DNA of 64,000 nucleotides from Solirubrobacterales bacterium. Its GTDB lineage: Bacteria; Actinomycetota; Thermoleophilia; Solirubrobacterales; 70-9. Where the stretch lies: assembly GCA_025450195.1 (NCBI GenBank), contig JANWHW010000016.1:108273-172272 (forward strand). The letters are read 5' to 3'. This document shows positions 49,751 to 57,338 of this stretch, in pieces. The notes beneath the pieces are model-generated. The model was not told where the DNA came from. It made no database searches and saw only the letters and a list, made by a program, of their open reading frames with translations. The number at the start of each line of letters is the position of its first letter. Positions within the stretch are counted from its first letter, which is position 1. The position numbers and the translations under genes were made by a program.

Positions 49751-49965
49751 CTACGCGACGGCATCTGACTCGCGCGCAGTGAGCTGGACAATCGGGATCG
49801 TCCGGTTCACCTTCGCCGCTTCTCGACGGTATGCCGCGTAGGGCGCGAAGACACGATCGGCTAGTGCCCAGATCGTCCCAGGCGGGTGTTGGCAAGCGCG
49901 GCATAGGCCCGGCTGAGCAGGCCAGGCCGGTGGTTGGGGTCGACGTACTTGAGCCGCGCGGGCAT
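49751..49965 (-). pseudogene. Internally deleted deazaflavin (F420)-dependent nitroreductase-like gene
   Basis: Reading from ATG 49965, the start MPARLKYVDPNHRPGLLSRA with YAALANTRLG matches the N-terminus of the DUF385/deazaflavin-dependent nitroreductase family. The sequence then goes out of frame and continues as LADRVFAPYAAYRREAA with RTIPIVQLT, the normal C-terminal end of that family. The roughly 80-100 central residues are absent, so a single internal deletion (near 49875) with a frame change explains the remnant. It cannot encode a working protein. Confidence 0.75.
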
Positions 49966-50026
49966 CCGCGGGATTATCCATCCGGCATGGTCAGCCGGAA
50001 GGCGTGGCGAGCGTCGACGGTCCCCG

Positions 50027-50413
50027 CTAGTTGAACCGGCCCACCGCGATCGTGTTGCCATCGGGGTCTTTGAACCACGCGATGCTCCCGGCCTCCATCG
50101 TGTGGATTCCCCTCTCGTCGGTCTTCATCGGCTCCTCGTATTGCTCGAAGACGACGCCTTTGGACGTCAGCTCCTCGACGATCTGGTCCAGATCCGGAAC
50201 CTCCCAGGTAGCCAGCGTCGCCTCCGATTTGCCCGCGCGCTCCGGTGAGGAGTAGACGAGCAGCGACGTGCCCTCTCCGCATTCGTAGACAACCCCTCCG
50301 GGATCGTCCATGTCTCCAGCGGAAAGACCGAGCTTGCTCTCGTAGAAATCCCTCGCGCGGCTCATGTCGGTCACTGCGATTGTCGCGCCCACTCTGTGCT
50401 CGCTCAAAGCCAT
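50027..50413 (-). CDS. VOC-superfamily (glyoxalase/bleomycin-resistance fold) protein
   Basis: 128 residues with paired beta-alpha-beta-beta-beta units: GATIAVTDMSRARDFYESKLG with GVVYECGEGTSLLVYSS, then ATWEVPDLDQIVEELTSKGV and AGSIAWFKDPDGNTIAV. The FKDPDGN turn and final strand are typical. The metal-ligand pattern is incomplete, so the activity (dioxygenase, lyase or binding) is unclear. It lies 41 bases downstream of the HxlR regulator on the same strand and may be co-regulated with it and the MFS exporter. Confidence 0.86.
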   Translation of the reverse strand: MALSEHRVGATIAVTDMSRARDFYESKLGLSAGDMDDPGGVVYECGEGTSLLVYSSPERAGKSEATLATWEVPDLDQIVEELTSKGVVFEQYEEPMKTDERGIHTMEAGSIAWFKDPDGNTIAVGRFN

Positions 50414-50454
50414 TGGGTCTCCTTCGTTGCGTTCCCGGCTGGTCGCACCTGTCC

Positions 50455-51168
50455 TCAGACGGCGACAGGCGCCTTATGTACGTCTTCCCCGTTGAGGGGA
50501 TTTGATGCCTCGGACATGCACGGTTCGGGCATCGGGAAGAGATCGAGAAAGCGGACGACCGCGCTCTTCTCACCCTCGATCCGCGCGCCCGCACGGCGCG
50601 CTTCGTCGAGGCTTAGCTGCCCTGTGAGCAAGCCTGCAAGCGCACCGGGGTCTGCTTCGATCGTGACCTCCGGCTTGGCCGCGGTGCCGCGGCTCAGCTC
50701 CACCTTGCCTTTTGCGACCTCAACCCGGAAGCTCCCATCCTCAAACCGCAGTTCGTAGGTTGCCCGCAGCTTTCCGGCTGCTTTTGGATCGAACAGCGAC
50801 CGCAGAGCGAGGACGATCGAGTCGGCTCCGATCGGGGCCTCGCCTGGGGGTTGGGGGGAGCTGGCGCCCCATGCCCCAAGCTGCGTCACGACCGGCTCCA
50901 GCCGCATCCCCCAGTCGGTCAGCTCATACACCCAGGAGCCCGCTGGGGGAGGGAGCTTGTGCCGCCGCACAACGCCCCCTTGCTCCAGCTCGCGCAGCCG
51001 CTCCGCGAGGACATTGGAGCTAACGTTGGGAAGGCCCGCCCGCAGGTCCGTGAAGCGCTTGGGCCCCAGCATCAGCTCGCGGACGACGAGTAGGGCCCAA
51101 CGCTCTCCAACCACGTCAAGGGCGTGGGCGAGACGACACGCGTCACCGTAGCTGCGCTTGCTCCCCAT
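50455..51168 (-). CDS. HxlR-family regulator with C-terminal SCP2-like domain
   Basis: 237 residues. The N-terminal winged helix is HxlR-type (CRLAHALDVVGERWALLVVR, ELMLGPKRFTDLRAGLPNVS, VLAERLRELEQGGVVRR), with the conserved Cys after GDA. The C-terminal 120 residues (ELRFEDGSFRVEVAKGKVEL, EADPGALAGLLTGQLSLDEA) look like an SCP2 sterol-carrier-type lipid-binding pocket, suggesting a hydrophobic ligand. It is divergent from the MFS exporter with inverted repeats between them, so it probably controls that exporter. Confidence 0.85.
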   Translation of the reverse strand: MGSKRSYGDACRLAHALDVVGERWALLVVRELMLGPKRFTDLRAGLPNVSSNVLAERLRELEQGGVVRRHKLPPPAGSWVYELTDWGMRLEPVVTQLGAWGASSPQPPGEAPIGADSIVLALRSLFDPKAAGKLRATYELRFEDGSFRVEVAKGKVELSRGTAAKPEVTIEADPGALAGLLTGQLSLDEARRAGARIEGEKSAVVRFLDLFPMPEPCMSEASNPLNGEDVHKAPVAV

Positions 51169-51183
51169 AAAGCCAGTCTAGCT

Positions 51184-51212
51184 GCAATTGCTACGAAATT
51201 GCAAGTTCGTAG
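51184..51212. promoter_or_regulatory. Candidate HxlR operator between the regulator and MFS genes
   Basis: Two overlapping inverted repeats: CTACGAA (51191-51197) with TTCGTAG (51206-51212), and GCAATT (51184-51189) with AATTGC (51197-51202). They occupy the AT-rich gap between the divergent HxlR and MFS genes, where both promoters must lie. Confidence 0.55.
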
Positions 51213-51248
51213 TTGTTTTTTAGAACTATCTGTTATGGTGCCGCATTC

Positions 51249-52739
51249 GTGGAGCCAACCGCGACCAACCCGAACCGCTGGATCGCCCTCTACGTGCTCT
51301 GCGCGGGGGTGCTGATGATCGTCCTCGACATCACGATCGTGAACGTGGCGCTGCCCTCGATCCAGGACGACCTCGGCTTCTCACAGAGCAACCTGGCTTG
51401 GGTCGTCAACGCTTATCTGATCCCCTTCGGCGGCCTGCTGCTGCTCGCCGGCCGCTTCGGCGACCTGATCGGCCAACGGCGCATCTTCCTTTCCGGCCTT
51501 GCCGTCTTCGTCAGCGCTTCGCTGCTCTGCGCTCTCTCGCAAAGCCAGGAGATGTTGATCGGCGCGCGCTTCATCCAGGGGATCGGCGGCGCGCTCACAT
51601 CCGCGGTGGTCCTGGGGATGATCGTGACGATGTTCCCGGGGCCGGCCGACCAGGCGAAAGCGATCGGGGTCTATGGCTTCGTCGCCTCCGCCGGCGGCTC
51701 GATCGGCCTGCTCGCCGGCGGGGTGCTGACCGAGGCGATCAGCTGGCACTGGATCTTCTTCATCAACCTGCCGGTCGGGATTGCCACGGCGGTGCTGACC
51801 CGGCGCTTGGTCGAGCCCCATGAGGGCATCGGGATCGGCGAGGGCGCCGACGTTCCCGGCGCGCTCCTGATCACGGGGGCGCTGATGCTGGGCACCTACA
51901 ACATCCTCGAGGTCACCGAGGTGGGCTGGGGGGCGACCCAGACGATGGTGCTCGGGTCCATCTCTCTCGCGCTGGCCGTGGCCTTCATCTACCGCCAGGC
52001 TCGAATTGCCAACCCGCTGATGCCGCTGCGCCTCTTTCGCTCGCGGAACGTCTCCGGCGCCAATGCGGCTCAGGCTCTCCTCGTGGCCGGGATGTTCTCG
52101 ATGTTCTTCCTCGGCGCCCTGTACCTGCAGGAGATCCTTGGCTACGACGCTCTCGGCGTCGGCCTCGCCTTCCTTCCGGCGACCCTCGTGATGGGGACGC
52201 TGTCGCTCGGCTTCTCGGAAAAGCTGATCATGCGCTTCGGGCCCCGGCGGACTTTGCTCCCAGGTCTTGTTCTGATCGGCGTGGGGCTGCTGCTCTTCGC
52301 CCGTACGCCGGTCGACGGCAACTACGCGACGGACGTCCTGCCGCCGATGGTCCTCGTCGGGGTTGGGATCGGCACCTCCTTCCCCTCGCTGATGACGCTG
52401 GCGATGTCGGGGGCCACACCACAGGACTCGGGGCTCGCATCCGGACTGGTCAACACGACGGCTCAGGTAGGCGGTGCTATCGGCCTTGCCGTGTTGGCGA
52501 CCCTCGCCACCGAGCGCACCGACAGCCTCAGCGGCAGCGTGTCGCACGACGCCGCCCTCAACTCCGGCTTTCACCTCGCCTATCTGATTGGCGCCGCACT
52601 GGTCGGGCTCGCATTTGTGATTGCCGTCGTTGTAATGCGGGAAGCGCCGATGCCCGCTGCCGAACCAGCTATGGGCGAGCAAGGGGCCACCGCCTCGCCG
52701 GAGGCGAGCGAAGCCGAGCCTGCTTACTCCGAAAGTTGA
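51249..52739 (+). CDS. MFS drug exporter (DHA2, EmrB/QacA-like)
   Basis: About 496 residues from GTG 51249 (VEPTATNPNRWIALYVLCAG). It has fourteen-helix drug:H+ antiporter features: LDITIVNVALPSIQDDLG at the first helix with the conserved Asp, RFGDLIGQRRIFLSGLAVF for the loop 2-3 motif, and FINLPVGIATAVL for motif C. A cytoplasmic tail of about 40 residues follows. It is divergent from an HxlR regulator with inverted repeats in the gap, the usual arrangement for an inducible efflux pump. Confidence 0.92.
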   Translation: MEPTATNPNRWIALYVLCAGVLMIVLDITIVNVALPSIQDDLGFSQSNLAWVVNAYLIPFGGLLLLAGRFGDLIGQRRIFLSGLAVFVSASLLCALSQSQEMLIGARFIQGIGGALTSAVVLGMIVTMFPGPADQAKAIGVYGFVASAGGSIGLLAGGVLTEAISWHWIFFINLPVGIATAVLTRRLVEPHEGIGIGEGADVPGALLITGALMLGTYNILEVTEVGWGATQTMVLGSISLALAVAFIYRQARIANPLMPLRLFRSRNVSGANAAQALLVAGMFSMFFLGALYLQEILGYDALGVGLAFLPATLVMGTLSLGFSEKLIMRFGPRRTLLPGLVLIGVGLLLFARTPVDGNYATDVLPPMVLVGVGIGTSFPSLMTLAMSGATPQDSGLASGLVNTTAQVGGAIGLAVLATLATERTDSLSGSVSHDAALNSGFHLAYLIGAALVGLAFVIAVVVMREAPMPAAEPAMGEQGATASPEASEAEPAYSES

Positions 52740-52769
52740 TCTACCGCTACGGAAGGAAGGGGCGCAGCA

Positions 52770-53033
52770 TTATTTGCTGGGTCCCGAAGCTCTCTCCAGC
52801 TCTTCGGCAAGCGTCGCGAGCTCCGAGACTTTGACGCCAAGCGCTCCGGCTATGCGCCGGACGCTCCCCCATGCCGGGTTGTTGCGCCCACTCTCGATGT
52901 GGGAAATCCAGGTCGGATGAATCTCAGAGTTGTGGCCCAGTTTCTCCTGGCTCAGGCCTTTTTCGGTCCTCAGTTGCCGGATGGCTCGACCAAGGCCCAC
53001 CTGCGGCTCGTTACGGGGCGGCATCGCCGACAA
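52770..53033 (-). CDS. XRE-family helix-turn-helix regulator
   Basis: 87 residues from a TTG at 53033 behind AAGGA; an internal ATG at 53024 is possible. The domain is a single HTH_3: GRAIRQLRTEKGLSQEKLG, HNSEIHPTWISHIESGRNNP, SVRRIAGALGVKVSELATLA. There is no ligand or peptidase domain. It is divergent from a small membrane protein gene with direct repeats in the gap, so it may autoregulate and control that gene. Confidence 0.9.
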   Translation of the reverse strand: MSAMPPRNEPQVGLGRAIRQLRTEKGLSQEKLGHNSEIHPTWISHIESGRNNPAWGSVRRIAGALGVKVSELATLAEELERASGPSK

Positions 53034-53071
53034 GACGTTTCCTTGTTTCGCCCGAATGGTCTATAGAGTTG

Positions 53072-53098
53072 AACTCAAGTATGCTGTTTAACTCAAGT
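53072..53098. promoter_or_regulatory. Direct repeat AACTCAAGT, candidate XRE operator
   Basis: AACTCAAGT occurs at 53072-53080 and again at 53090-53098, 18 bases apart, within the AT-rich gap between the divergent XRE regulator and the small membrane protein. The first copy is preceded by GTTG, giving a short TTGA/TCAA inverted repeat. Placement suggests regulator binding. Confidence 0.45.
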
Positions 53099-53144
53099 CA
53101 GATGTCTGCCGTCCGTTGGTCGGGCCGGATGCTAGGAGGCGTGC

Positions 53145-53396
53145 ATGGATGTCCTGCTGGGGGTACTTGCAGTCGCTGCGATGGTCGGCATCCCGATCGT
53201 TGGACTTCCCGTAGCAGCGGTGGCAATCGGTGTGTTCGACTTTCCGCCCGGAAGCCAAGACTTGGCTTCGGACTTCCTCGACAACGGCGGCTGGGTGGCA
53301 GTCGCGGCTGTCGGATTGGTCTTGCTGGCTGTCGGGATCTACGCGATCAAGCGCCAGCGGGAGACGGAGCTTTCCACGGTGTCCGATGGCACTTAG
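53145..53396 (+). CDS. Small two-helix membrane protein
   Basis: 83 residues behind a clear GGAGG ribosome binding site (about 53136-53140) and an ATG at 53145. It has two hydrophobic helices: VLLGVLAVAAMVGIPIVGLP near the N-terminus and WVAVAAVGLVLLAVGIYAI near residue 60, with a short polar C-terminal tail (KRQRETELSTVSDGT). No family is recognised. It may be under the control of the divergent XRE protein. Confidence 0.7.
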   Translation: MDVLLGVLAVAAMVGIPIVGLPVAAVAIGVFDFPPGSQDLASDFLDNGGWVAVAAVGLVLLAVGIYAIKRQRETELSTVSDGT

Positions 53397-53450
53397 GAAG
53401 GGTCTAGCCTCCTCTTAGGTGGAGATTGGGCTTAGCCGGCTGCGATCGCG

Positions 53451-54998
53451 TTAGCGAGTCAGTTCTACGAGAGCCACTCTGCTGACCTTGTTTCCGGCGT
53501 CGTCGGTGGCGGTCACGGTCACCCTGGCTGCCACCTTGCGCCCCTCCTTCAGCGCTTGCTTGGCCCTTCTTCGCACTTTCACCTTCAAGATGGCAAGCCG
53601 AAAGCGGGTTGGTGCTCCCGCCTGTGCCGATCGAGAAGCAGGGGCGAGCATCGCCGAGCCTGCTTTCGCGCCTCGCCTGAAGAAGAACAGCGCTCCGCGG
53701 GCGCGCAATGCGCATGACTCCGAGCAGGTCGCCACGACCTTGATGTCGCCACGCAGCTTCTGGTGTCGCGCGGCTCGGACCCTGAGGCGCAGCTGTTTCT
53801 GGGTGTCCCTCCCGCCCGGGTCCACGATGGCGCAGGCCGGTGCCGGCCCGGATGGCGGGGCTGACGCATCCGTGGCGATGCGGTAGGCGGTCTCGGTGGT
53901 CAGGACATAGACGCCGCAACCCGAGTCCTCTCCGAAGCCGAGCAGACTGTCTCCTTCCGGCAAGGCGAGGCCGACCGACCGTGGGTCGCCACCCGCGGCT
54001 GTGAGGTCGATCGTGCGCAGTTCGGAGCGGCAGAAATCGCCATAGAGGTAGCGGCCGGTCAGCCCGGTCAGGGTCAGGTCGCGAACCACGTAGCCGCCGA
54101 CGATCGCGCAGCCGGTTGTCTCGAGCGGGGTTTCGGCGTTCGCGTATTGGAAGAAAGGATCGGTTAATTCCGGGTTGGCCGGCGAGCAGGCGCCCTCGCA
54201 GATTGGCCAGCCGAGGTTCGCGCCGGGGGGGATCCCGGCGTTGACCTCCTCCCAGCTTTTCTCGCCCACGTCGGCGACGATCAGAGCGCCGCTCGGCGCG
54301 AAGGAGGCTCGGAAGGGGTTGCGCAGGCCACTCGCGAAGATCTCTTCTTTGGCGCCCACGACGCCGACGAACGGGTTCGAGGGCGGCACTTCGTATCCGA
54401 TCCCGCTTTCCGGCTGGGGGTCGATCCGCAGCACCTTGCCCAACAGGTTGGCCAGGCTCTGGGCGTTGGCCGAGCTCTTGTTGTCTCCCACCGTCACGTA
54501 GAGGAGGCCGTCCGGCCCAAAGGCAAGCTGGCCGCCGTAGTGGTTGCCGGTGGAGTGTGGAATGCCGACTACGAGCCGGGCAGAGCTGGGATCGGCGAGA
54601 TCCGGGTCGGTGGAGGAGCGCCTGTACTCGATCACCTGCAGTTCGCCCGGTTCGGCGCCGAATTCGCCGGCCGCTTTGGCCACCGTAAAGACGTAGAGAA
54701 GCCCGCTGGAGGGGTAGTCCGGGGCAAAGGCGATGGACAGCAGCCCCCGCTCTCCGGAGGTGTCGACGTTGGGCACAGTGAGGAACGGCGTCGGATGCAG
54801 GACGTTGTTCTCAAAGATCCGCACTCCGCCCCCGCGTTCGACCACGAACAGGCGTGGATCGCTCGGTGGGGCCGTTGTGTGGATCGGGGTCGAGAGCCAG
54901 GCGGAGGAAGGTGCCAGCGGCACAAGCGCCGCTCCCGAGGCGGCGCTTGGCAGCAAGGCCCCGGCGATCAGAGCAGCGAGGGTCACCCAGTGCCTCAC
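53451..54998 (-). CDS. Secreted PQQ-dependent sugar dehydrogenase-like protein
   Basis: 515 residues with a Sec signal (LAALIAGALLPSAASGAA). The beta-propeller has the GSDH/Asd signatures: DPRLFVVERGGGVRIFENN, GERGLLSIAFAPDYPSSGLL, NHYGGQLAFGPDGLLYVTVG and GLRNPFRASFAPSG. It should oxidise aldoses or related substrates with PQQ and Ca2+ outside the membrane. A C-terminal extension of about 110 residues (two cysteines near 428-432, then a basic beta-rich tail) is not part of the catalytic fold and may bind the wall. PQQ synthesis genes are not in the window. Confidence 0.88.
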   Translation of the reverse strand: MRHWVTLAALIAGALLPSAASGAALVPLAPSSAWLSTPIHTTAPPSDPRLFVVERGGGVRIFENNVLHPTPFLTVPNVDTSGERGLLSIAFAPDYPSSGLLYVFTVAKAAGEFGAEPGELQVIEYRRSSTDPDLADPSSARLVVGIPHSTGNHYGGQLAFGPDGLLYVTVGDNKSSANAQSLANLLGKVLRIDPQPESGIGYEVPPSNPFVGVVGAKEEIFASGLRNPFRASFAPSGALIVADVGEKSWEEVNAGIPPGANLGWPICEGACSPANPELTDPFFQYANAETPLETTGCAIVGGYVVRDLTLTGLTGRYLYGDFCRSELRTIDLTAAGGDPRSVGLALPEGDSLLGFGEDSGCGVYVLTTETAYRIATDASAPPSGPAPACAIVDPGGRDTQKQLRLRVRAARHQKLRGDIKVVATCSESCALRARGALFFFRRGAKAGSAMLAPASRSAQAGAPTRFRLAILKVKVRRRAKQALKEGRKVAARVTVTATDDAGNKVSRVALVELTR

Positions 54999-55030
54999 AA
55001 CGTCCCCCTACCCGTTGCCCGCTGACCTAG

Positions 55031-55540
55031 TCAAAGGTCGCGCTCGTAGAAGAGCATCCTGGGACCGTCTGGCAGCCGTTCGAGATTGGTGAACTCGCAG
55101 CTCTCGTATAGCCCTCTCGCCGCGGTGTCGGTTTCGCCGGTGCACAAGCTCATGTAGGCAGCGCCCGCCTCCCGGGCAACTTCCATCGACGTCTCCATCA
55201 GAGCGCGGCCGATTCCTTCGCCTCGCCGCGACGGCGCCACATAGAGCTCCTCCAGATATGCCTCCAGCGTCTCGTCCCATAGCGAGGGCCGGAACCGGAG
55301 CAGCGCAAGCCCGACCGACGGCTCGCTGCTGAGCAGGACGGTGATCTCCTCGTCTGTCAGCAACTGCCGAGCCCGGTCGGTGAGGACAGCTGTGCCGGGA
55401 GTTGGATCGGAGAACTCGGTGTTGAAGTCGTGCAGCAGCTGAGCTATCTCGGGAGCGTCATCGACACTCGCTCGCCGGACGCCGGCCTCACCTGAAGCTG
55501 ATGTGGGGCTTTTCGTTTGCCGGTTCTCGAGGCCTTCCAC
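55031..55540 (-). CDS. GNAT acetyltransferase
   Basis: 169 residues. GNAT core: GVRRASVDDAPEIAQLLHDF, VGLALLRFRPSL, LEELYVAPSRRGEGIGRALM with acetyl-CoA loop RRGEGIG, then AAYMSLCTGETDTAARGLYE and a final strand MLFYERDL. The region before residue 20 is a variable tail, so the start could be 10-20 codons later. The substrate is not recognised; the general form is like aminoglycoside 6'-type or polyamine GNATs. It is divergent from the ArsR operon. Confidence 0.86.
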   Translation of the reverse strand: MEGLENRQTKSPTSASGEAGVRRASVDDAPEIAQLLHDFNTEFSDPTPGTAVLTDRARQLLTDEEITVLLSSEPSVGLALLRFRPSLWDETLEAYLEELYVAPSRRGEGIGRALMETSMEVAREAGAAYMSLCTGETDTAARGLYESCEFTNLERLPDGPRMLFYERDL

Positions 55541-55559
55541 TCCAAAGATGGTCTCACGA

Positions 55560-55589
55560 TTGACATGTGACTAAACAGTCACCTATAAT
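55560..55589 (+). promoter_or_regulatory. Near-consensus sigma70-type promoter with operator; leaderless start
   Basis: TTGACA (55560-55565) and TATAAT (55584-55589) are separated by 18 bases. The spacer holds a perfect inverted repeat, GTGACT-AAAC-AGTCAC (55567-55582), a likely ArsR operator. Transcription starting 7-8 bases after the -10 would begin at about 55596-55597, exactly at the ArsR ATG, so the mRNA is predicted to be leaderless. Confidence 0.8.
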
Positions 55590-55596
55590 GGGGAGC

Positions 55597-55923
55597 ATGG
55601 ATGAGGTGTTCAAGGCCCTGGCCGATCCAACCCGCCGCAGCCTGCTCGACGAGCTGTTCGAGAAAGACGGGCAGACGTTGAGCGCGCTGGAGGGGCGCCT
55701 ACCGATGACGCGCTTCGGCGTCATGAAGCACCTGAAGGTGCTCGAGGAGGCGGGCCTAGTGACGACTAAGCGGCGAGGCCGGGAAAAGCTTCACTTCCTG
55801 AACCCCGTCCCGATCCGGCTCATCCACGACCGCTGGGTGAGCAAGTACGCAGAGCCCTGGGCCGCAGGCCTCAGTGAGCTGAAGAAAGACATCGAGGAGG
55901 ACAGTCATGGAGAAGGTATTTGA
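55597..55923 (+). CDS. ArsR-family (SRPBCC-associated) repressor
   Basis: About 108 residues from ATG 55597 (MDEVFKALADPTRRSLLDEL). The winged helix is visible: ALADPTRRSLLDELF, LPMTRFGVMKHLKVLEEAGLV, TTKRRGREKLHFLNPVPI. This is the non-metal subfamily usually paired with SRPBCC/AHSA1 proteins; the metal-site cysteines are absent. The start at the second ATG is chosen because the -10 box ends 8 bases before it. The next gene overlaps its end by 17 bases. It probably represses its own operon through the palindrome in its promoter. Confidence 0.9.
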   Translation: MDEVFKALADPTRRSLLDELFEKDGQTLSALEGRLPMTRFGVMKHLKVLEEAGLVTTKRRGREKLHFLNPVPIRLIHDRWVSKYAEPWAAGLSELKKDIEEDSHGEGI

Positions 55924-56368
55924 GATCTACATCAAGACGACCCCGGAGCGTCTCTGGGAGGCGATCACCGACAACGCGCAACGGCAGAAGTACAACTTTG
56001 GGGTGGGGGTCAGCTCAGACTGGGCTCCCGGCTCCGGCTACGAGGGCGTTCACCCCGGTGCCGGCATCTCGATCTGCGAGGGCGAGAACCTGGAGATCGA
56101 CCCGCCGCGTCGTCTCGTCCAGAGCTTCACGGCTCTCTGGAGCGATCAGGTCAAGTCGGAAGGGGTTTCGCGGGTGACCTGGGAGATCGAACCGGTTGGC
56201 AGCTCCTGCCGGCTCACCGTCACCCACGATCAGCTCAACGAGGGCGCCAACAGCGAACTCTATGGCGGCTGGCCGATGATCCTCTCGGGTCTGAAGACAC
56301 TGCTCGAGACGGGCGAGCTGCTCGACACCCCCGGCTCGCTGCGGTACTCGGAGGAGGGGATAAGCTGA
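55907..56368 (+). CDS. SRPBCC / AHSA1-like protein
   Basis: 153 residues with the helix-grip fold: EIYIKTTPERLWEAITDNAQ, then ALWSDQVKSEGVSRVTWEIEPV, and a C-terminal helix GGWPMILSGLKTLLETGE. Such proteins bind hydrophobic ligands in a cavity and often sit directly after ArsR genes, as here. Whether it senses a ligand for ArsR or is an enzyme is unknown. It overlaps ArsR by 17 bases, with the DHFR-like gene 4 bases after it. Confidence 0.88.
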   Translation: MEKVFEIYIKTTPERLWEAITDNAQRQKYNFGVGVSSDWAPGSGYEGVHPGAGISICEGENLEIDPPRRLVQSFTALWSDQVKSEGVSRVTWEIEPVGSSCRLTVTHDQLNEGANSELYGGWPMILSGLKTLLETGELLDTPGSLRYSEEGIS

Positions 56369-56372
56369 GCCC

Positions 56373-56966
56373 ATGGGAAGGATCGTCGTAACCGAGTTCG
56401 TGTCGCTGGACGGCGTCATTGAGGATCCCGGCGGGTCGGAGGATTTCGAGCACGGAGGTTGGAGCTTCGAGATCGCTCGTGGCGATGAGGGAGACAAGTT
56501 CAAGCTGGACGAGACGATGGGAGCAGAGGCGCTGCTGCTCGGGCGAGTCACCTACGAAGGCTTCGCCGATGCTTGGCCGTCCAGAGAGGGCGAGTTCGCC
56601 GACAAGTTCAACAACATGCCCAAGTACGTCGTCTCCTCGACCCTCGAGGATCCGGAATGGACCAACTCGACCGTGCTCGAGGGCGACCTGGCGGAGGCGA
56701 TCTCCAAGGTGCGGGAGGAGCACGACGGGGACATCGTGGTCCACGGCAGCGCTCAGCTCGCGCAGGCCCTGCTCGACAACGACCTCGTCGACGAGCTGCG
56801 GCTGATGGTCTTCCCGGTCGTGCTCGGGAGCGGCAAGCGCCTCTTCGGAGCGAGCGGGAAGAAGCCCCTGCGCCTCACCGACTCGCAGATGGTGGGCGAT
56901 GGTGTAGCGATCCTGGTCTACCAGCCGGCCGCTGGGACAGAGCCGGATCCGAACCCCGCCAGCTAG
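56373..56966 (+). CDS. DHFR-fold reductase (RibD C-terminal-like)
   Basis: 197 residues of the RibD_C/DHFR-like family: GRIVVTEFVSLDGVIEDPGG at the N-terminus, LLLGRVTYEGFADAWPSREG, KYVVSSTLEDPEWTNSTVL, DIVVHGSAQLAQALLDNDLVD and LVLGSGKRLFG-type VFPVVLGSGKRLFGAS. It likely binds NADPH; substrates of these actinobacterial paralogues are unknown. It is the third gene of the operon with ArsR and SRPBCC. Calling it dihydrofolate reductase proper would overstate it. Confidence 0.87.
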   Translation: MGRIVVTEFVSLDGVIEDPGGSEDFEHGGWSFEIARGDEGDKFKLDETMGAEALLLGRVTYEGFADAWPSREGEFADKFNNMPKYVVSSTLEDPEWTNSTVLEGDLAEAISKVREEHDGDIVVHGSAQLAQALLDNDLVDELRLMVFPVVLGSGKRLFGASGKKPLRLTDSQMVGDGVAILVYQPAAGTEPDPNPAS

Positions 56967-56996
56967 TCCCGCACCCGCGTGTTTAGCGCCAGCAGG

Positions 56997-57024
56997 CCAC
57001 TGGGTAAAAGAATCTCACCAGTGG
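56997..57024. terminator. Inverted repeat after the ArsR operon
   Basis: CCACTGG (56997-57003) pairs with CCAGTGG (57018-57024) across a 14-base loop, 30 bases after the DHFR-like stop and before the zinc-ribbon gene. There is no U-tract, so it may be a Rho-independent-like stop in a high-GC host or simply an mRNA structure. Confidence 0.35.
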
Positions 57025-57048
57025 ACGAGCGAGATTCGGAGGGCAACG

Positions 57049-57237
57049 ATGTTCAGGTGCGGCAACTGTGGAAGTGGCTATTCGATTCGGGCGGCATCGG
57101 CGTGGGAGGCTTGCCCTCGATGCCTGGCCAAAGACCGGGTCAGCGTCCCCTTGAGCTTCGAGCTTGGCTGGCGGGGGAGCGACCGAGAGGGAGCTCGATC
57201 CAAGAGATCTTCCGCAAGTGCCCCTGGGAAGGCGTGA
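57049..57237 (+). CDS. Small zinc-ribbon protein
   Basis: 62 residues from ATG 57049 behind GGAGGG (57038-57043). Two CxxC pairs (FRCGNCGSGYSI and EACPRCLAKDR) make a rubredoxin-like zinc ribbon, followed by a short strand and a basic, disordered C-terminal tail. It could be a nucleic-acid-binding or regulatory zinc ribbon, but no specific family is recognised. It stands alone between the ArsR operon and a GNAT gene. Confidence 0.65.
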   Translation: MFRCGNCGSGYSIRAASAWEACPRCLAKDRVSVPLSFELGWRGSDREGARSKRSSASAPGKA

Positions 57238-57338
57238 CTCAGGTCGCGACCTGAAGACCGGCAACTCTCATGCTCTGGCGCGCAGGGGGCGCCGGGGCGC
57301 CTCCTCTCTAATCCCGCCAGGCATAGTCTCTCCGGTCG

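Noticed and set aside
51381..52682. Long minus-strand frame opposite the MFS exporter.
   Set aside because: Charged, repetitive composition and antisense to a clear fourteen-helix transporter.
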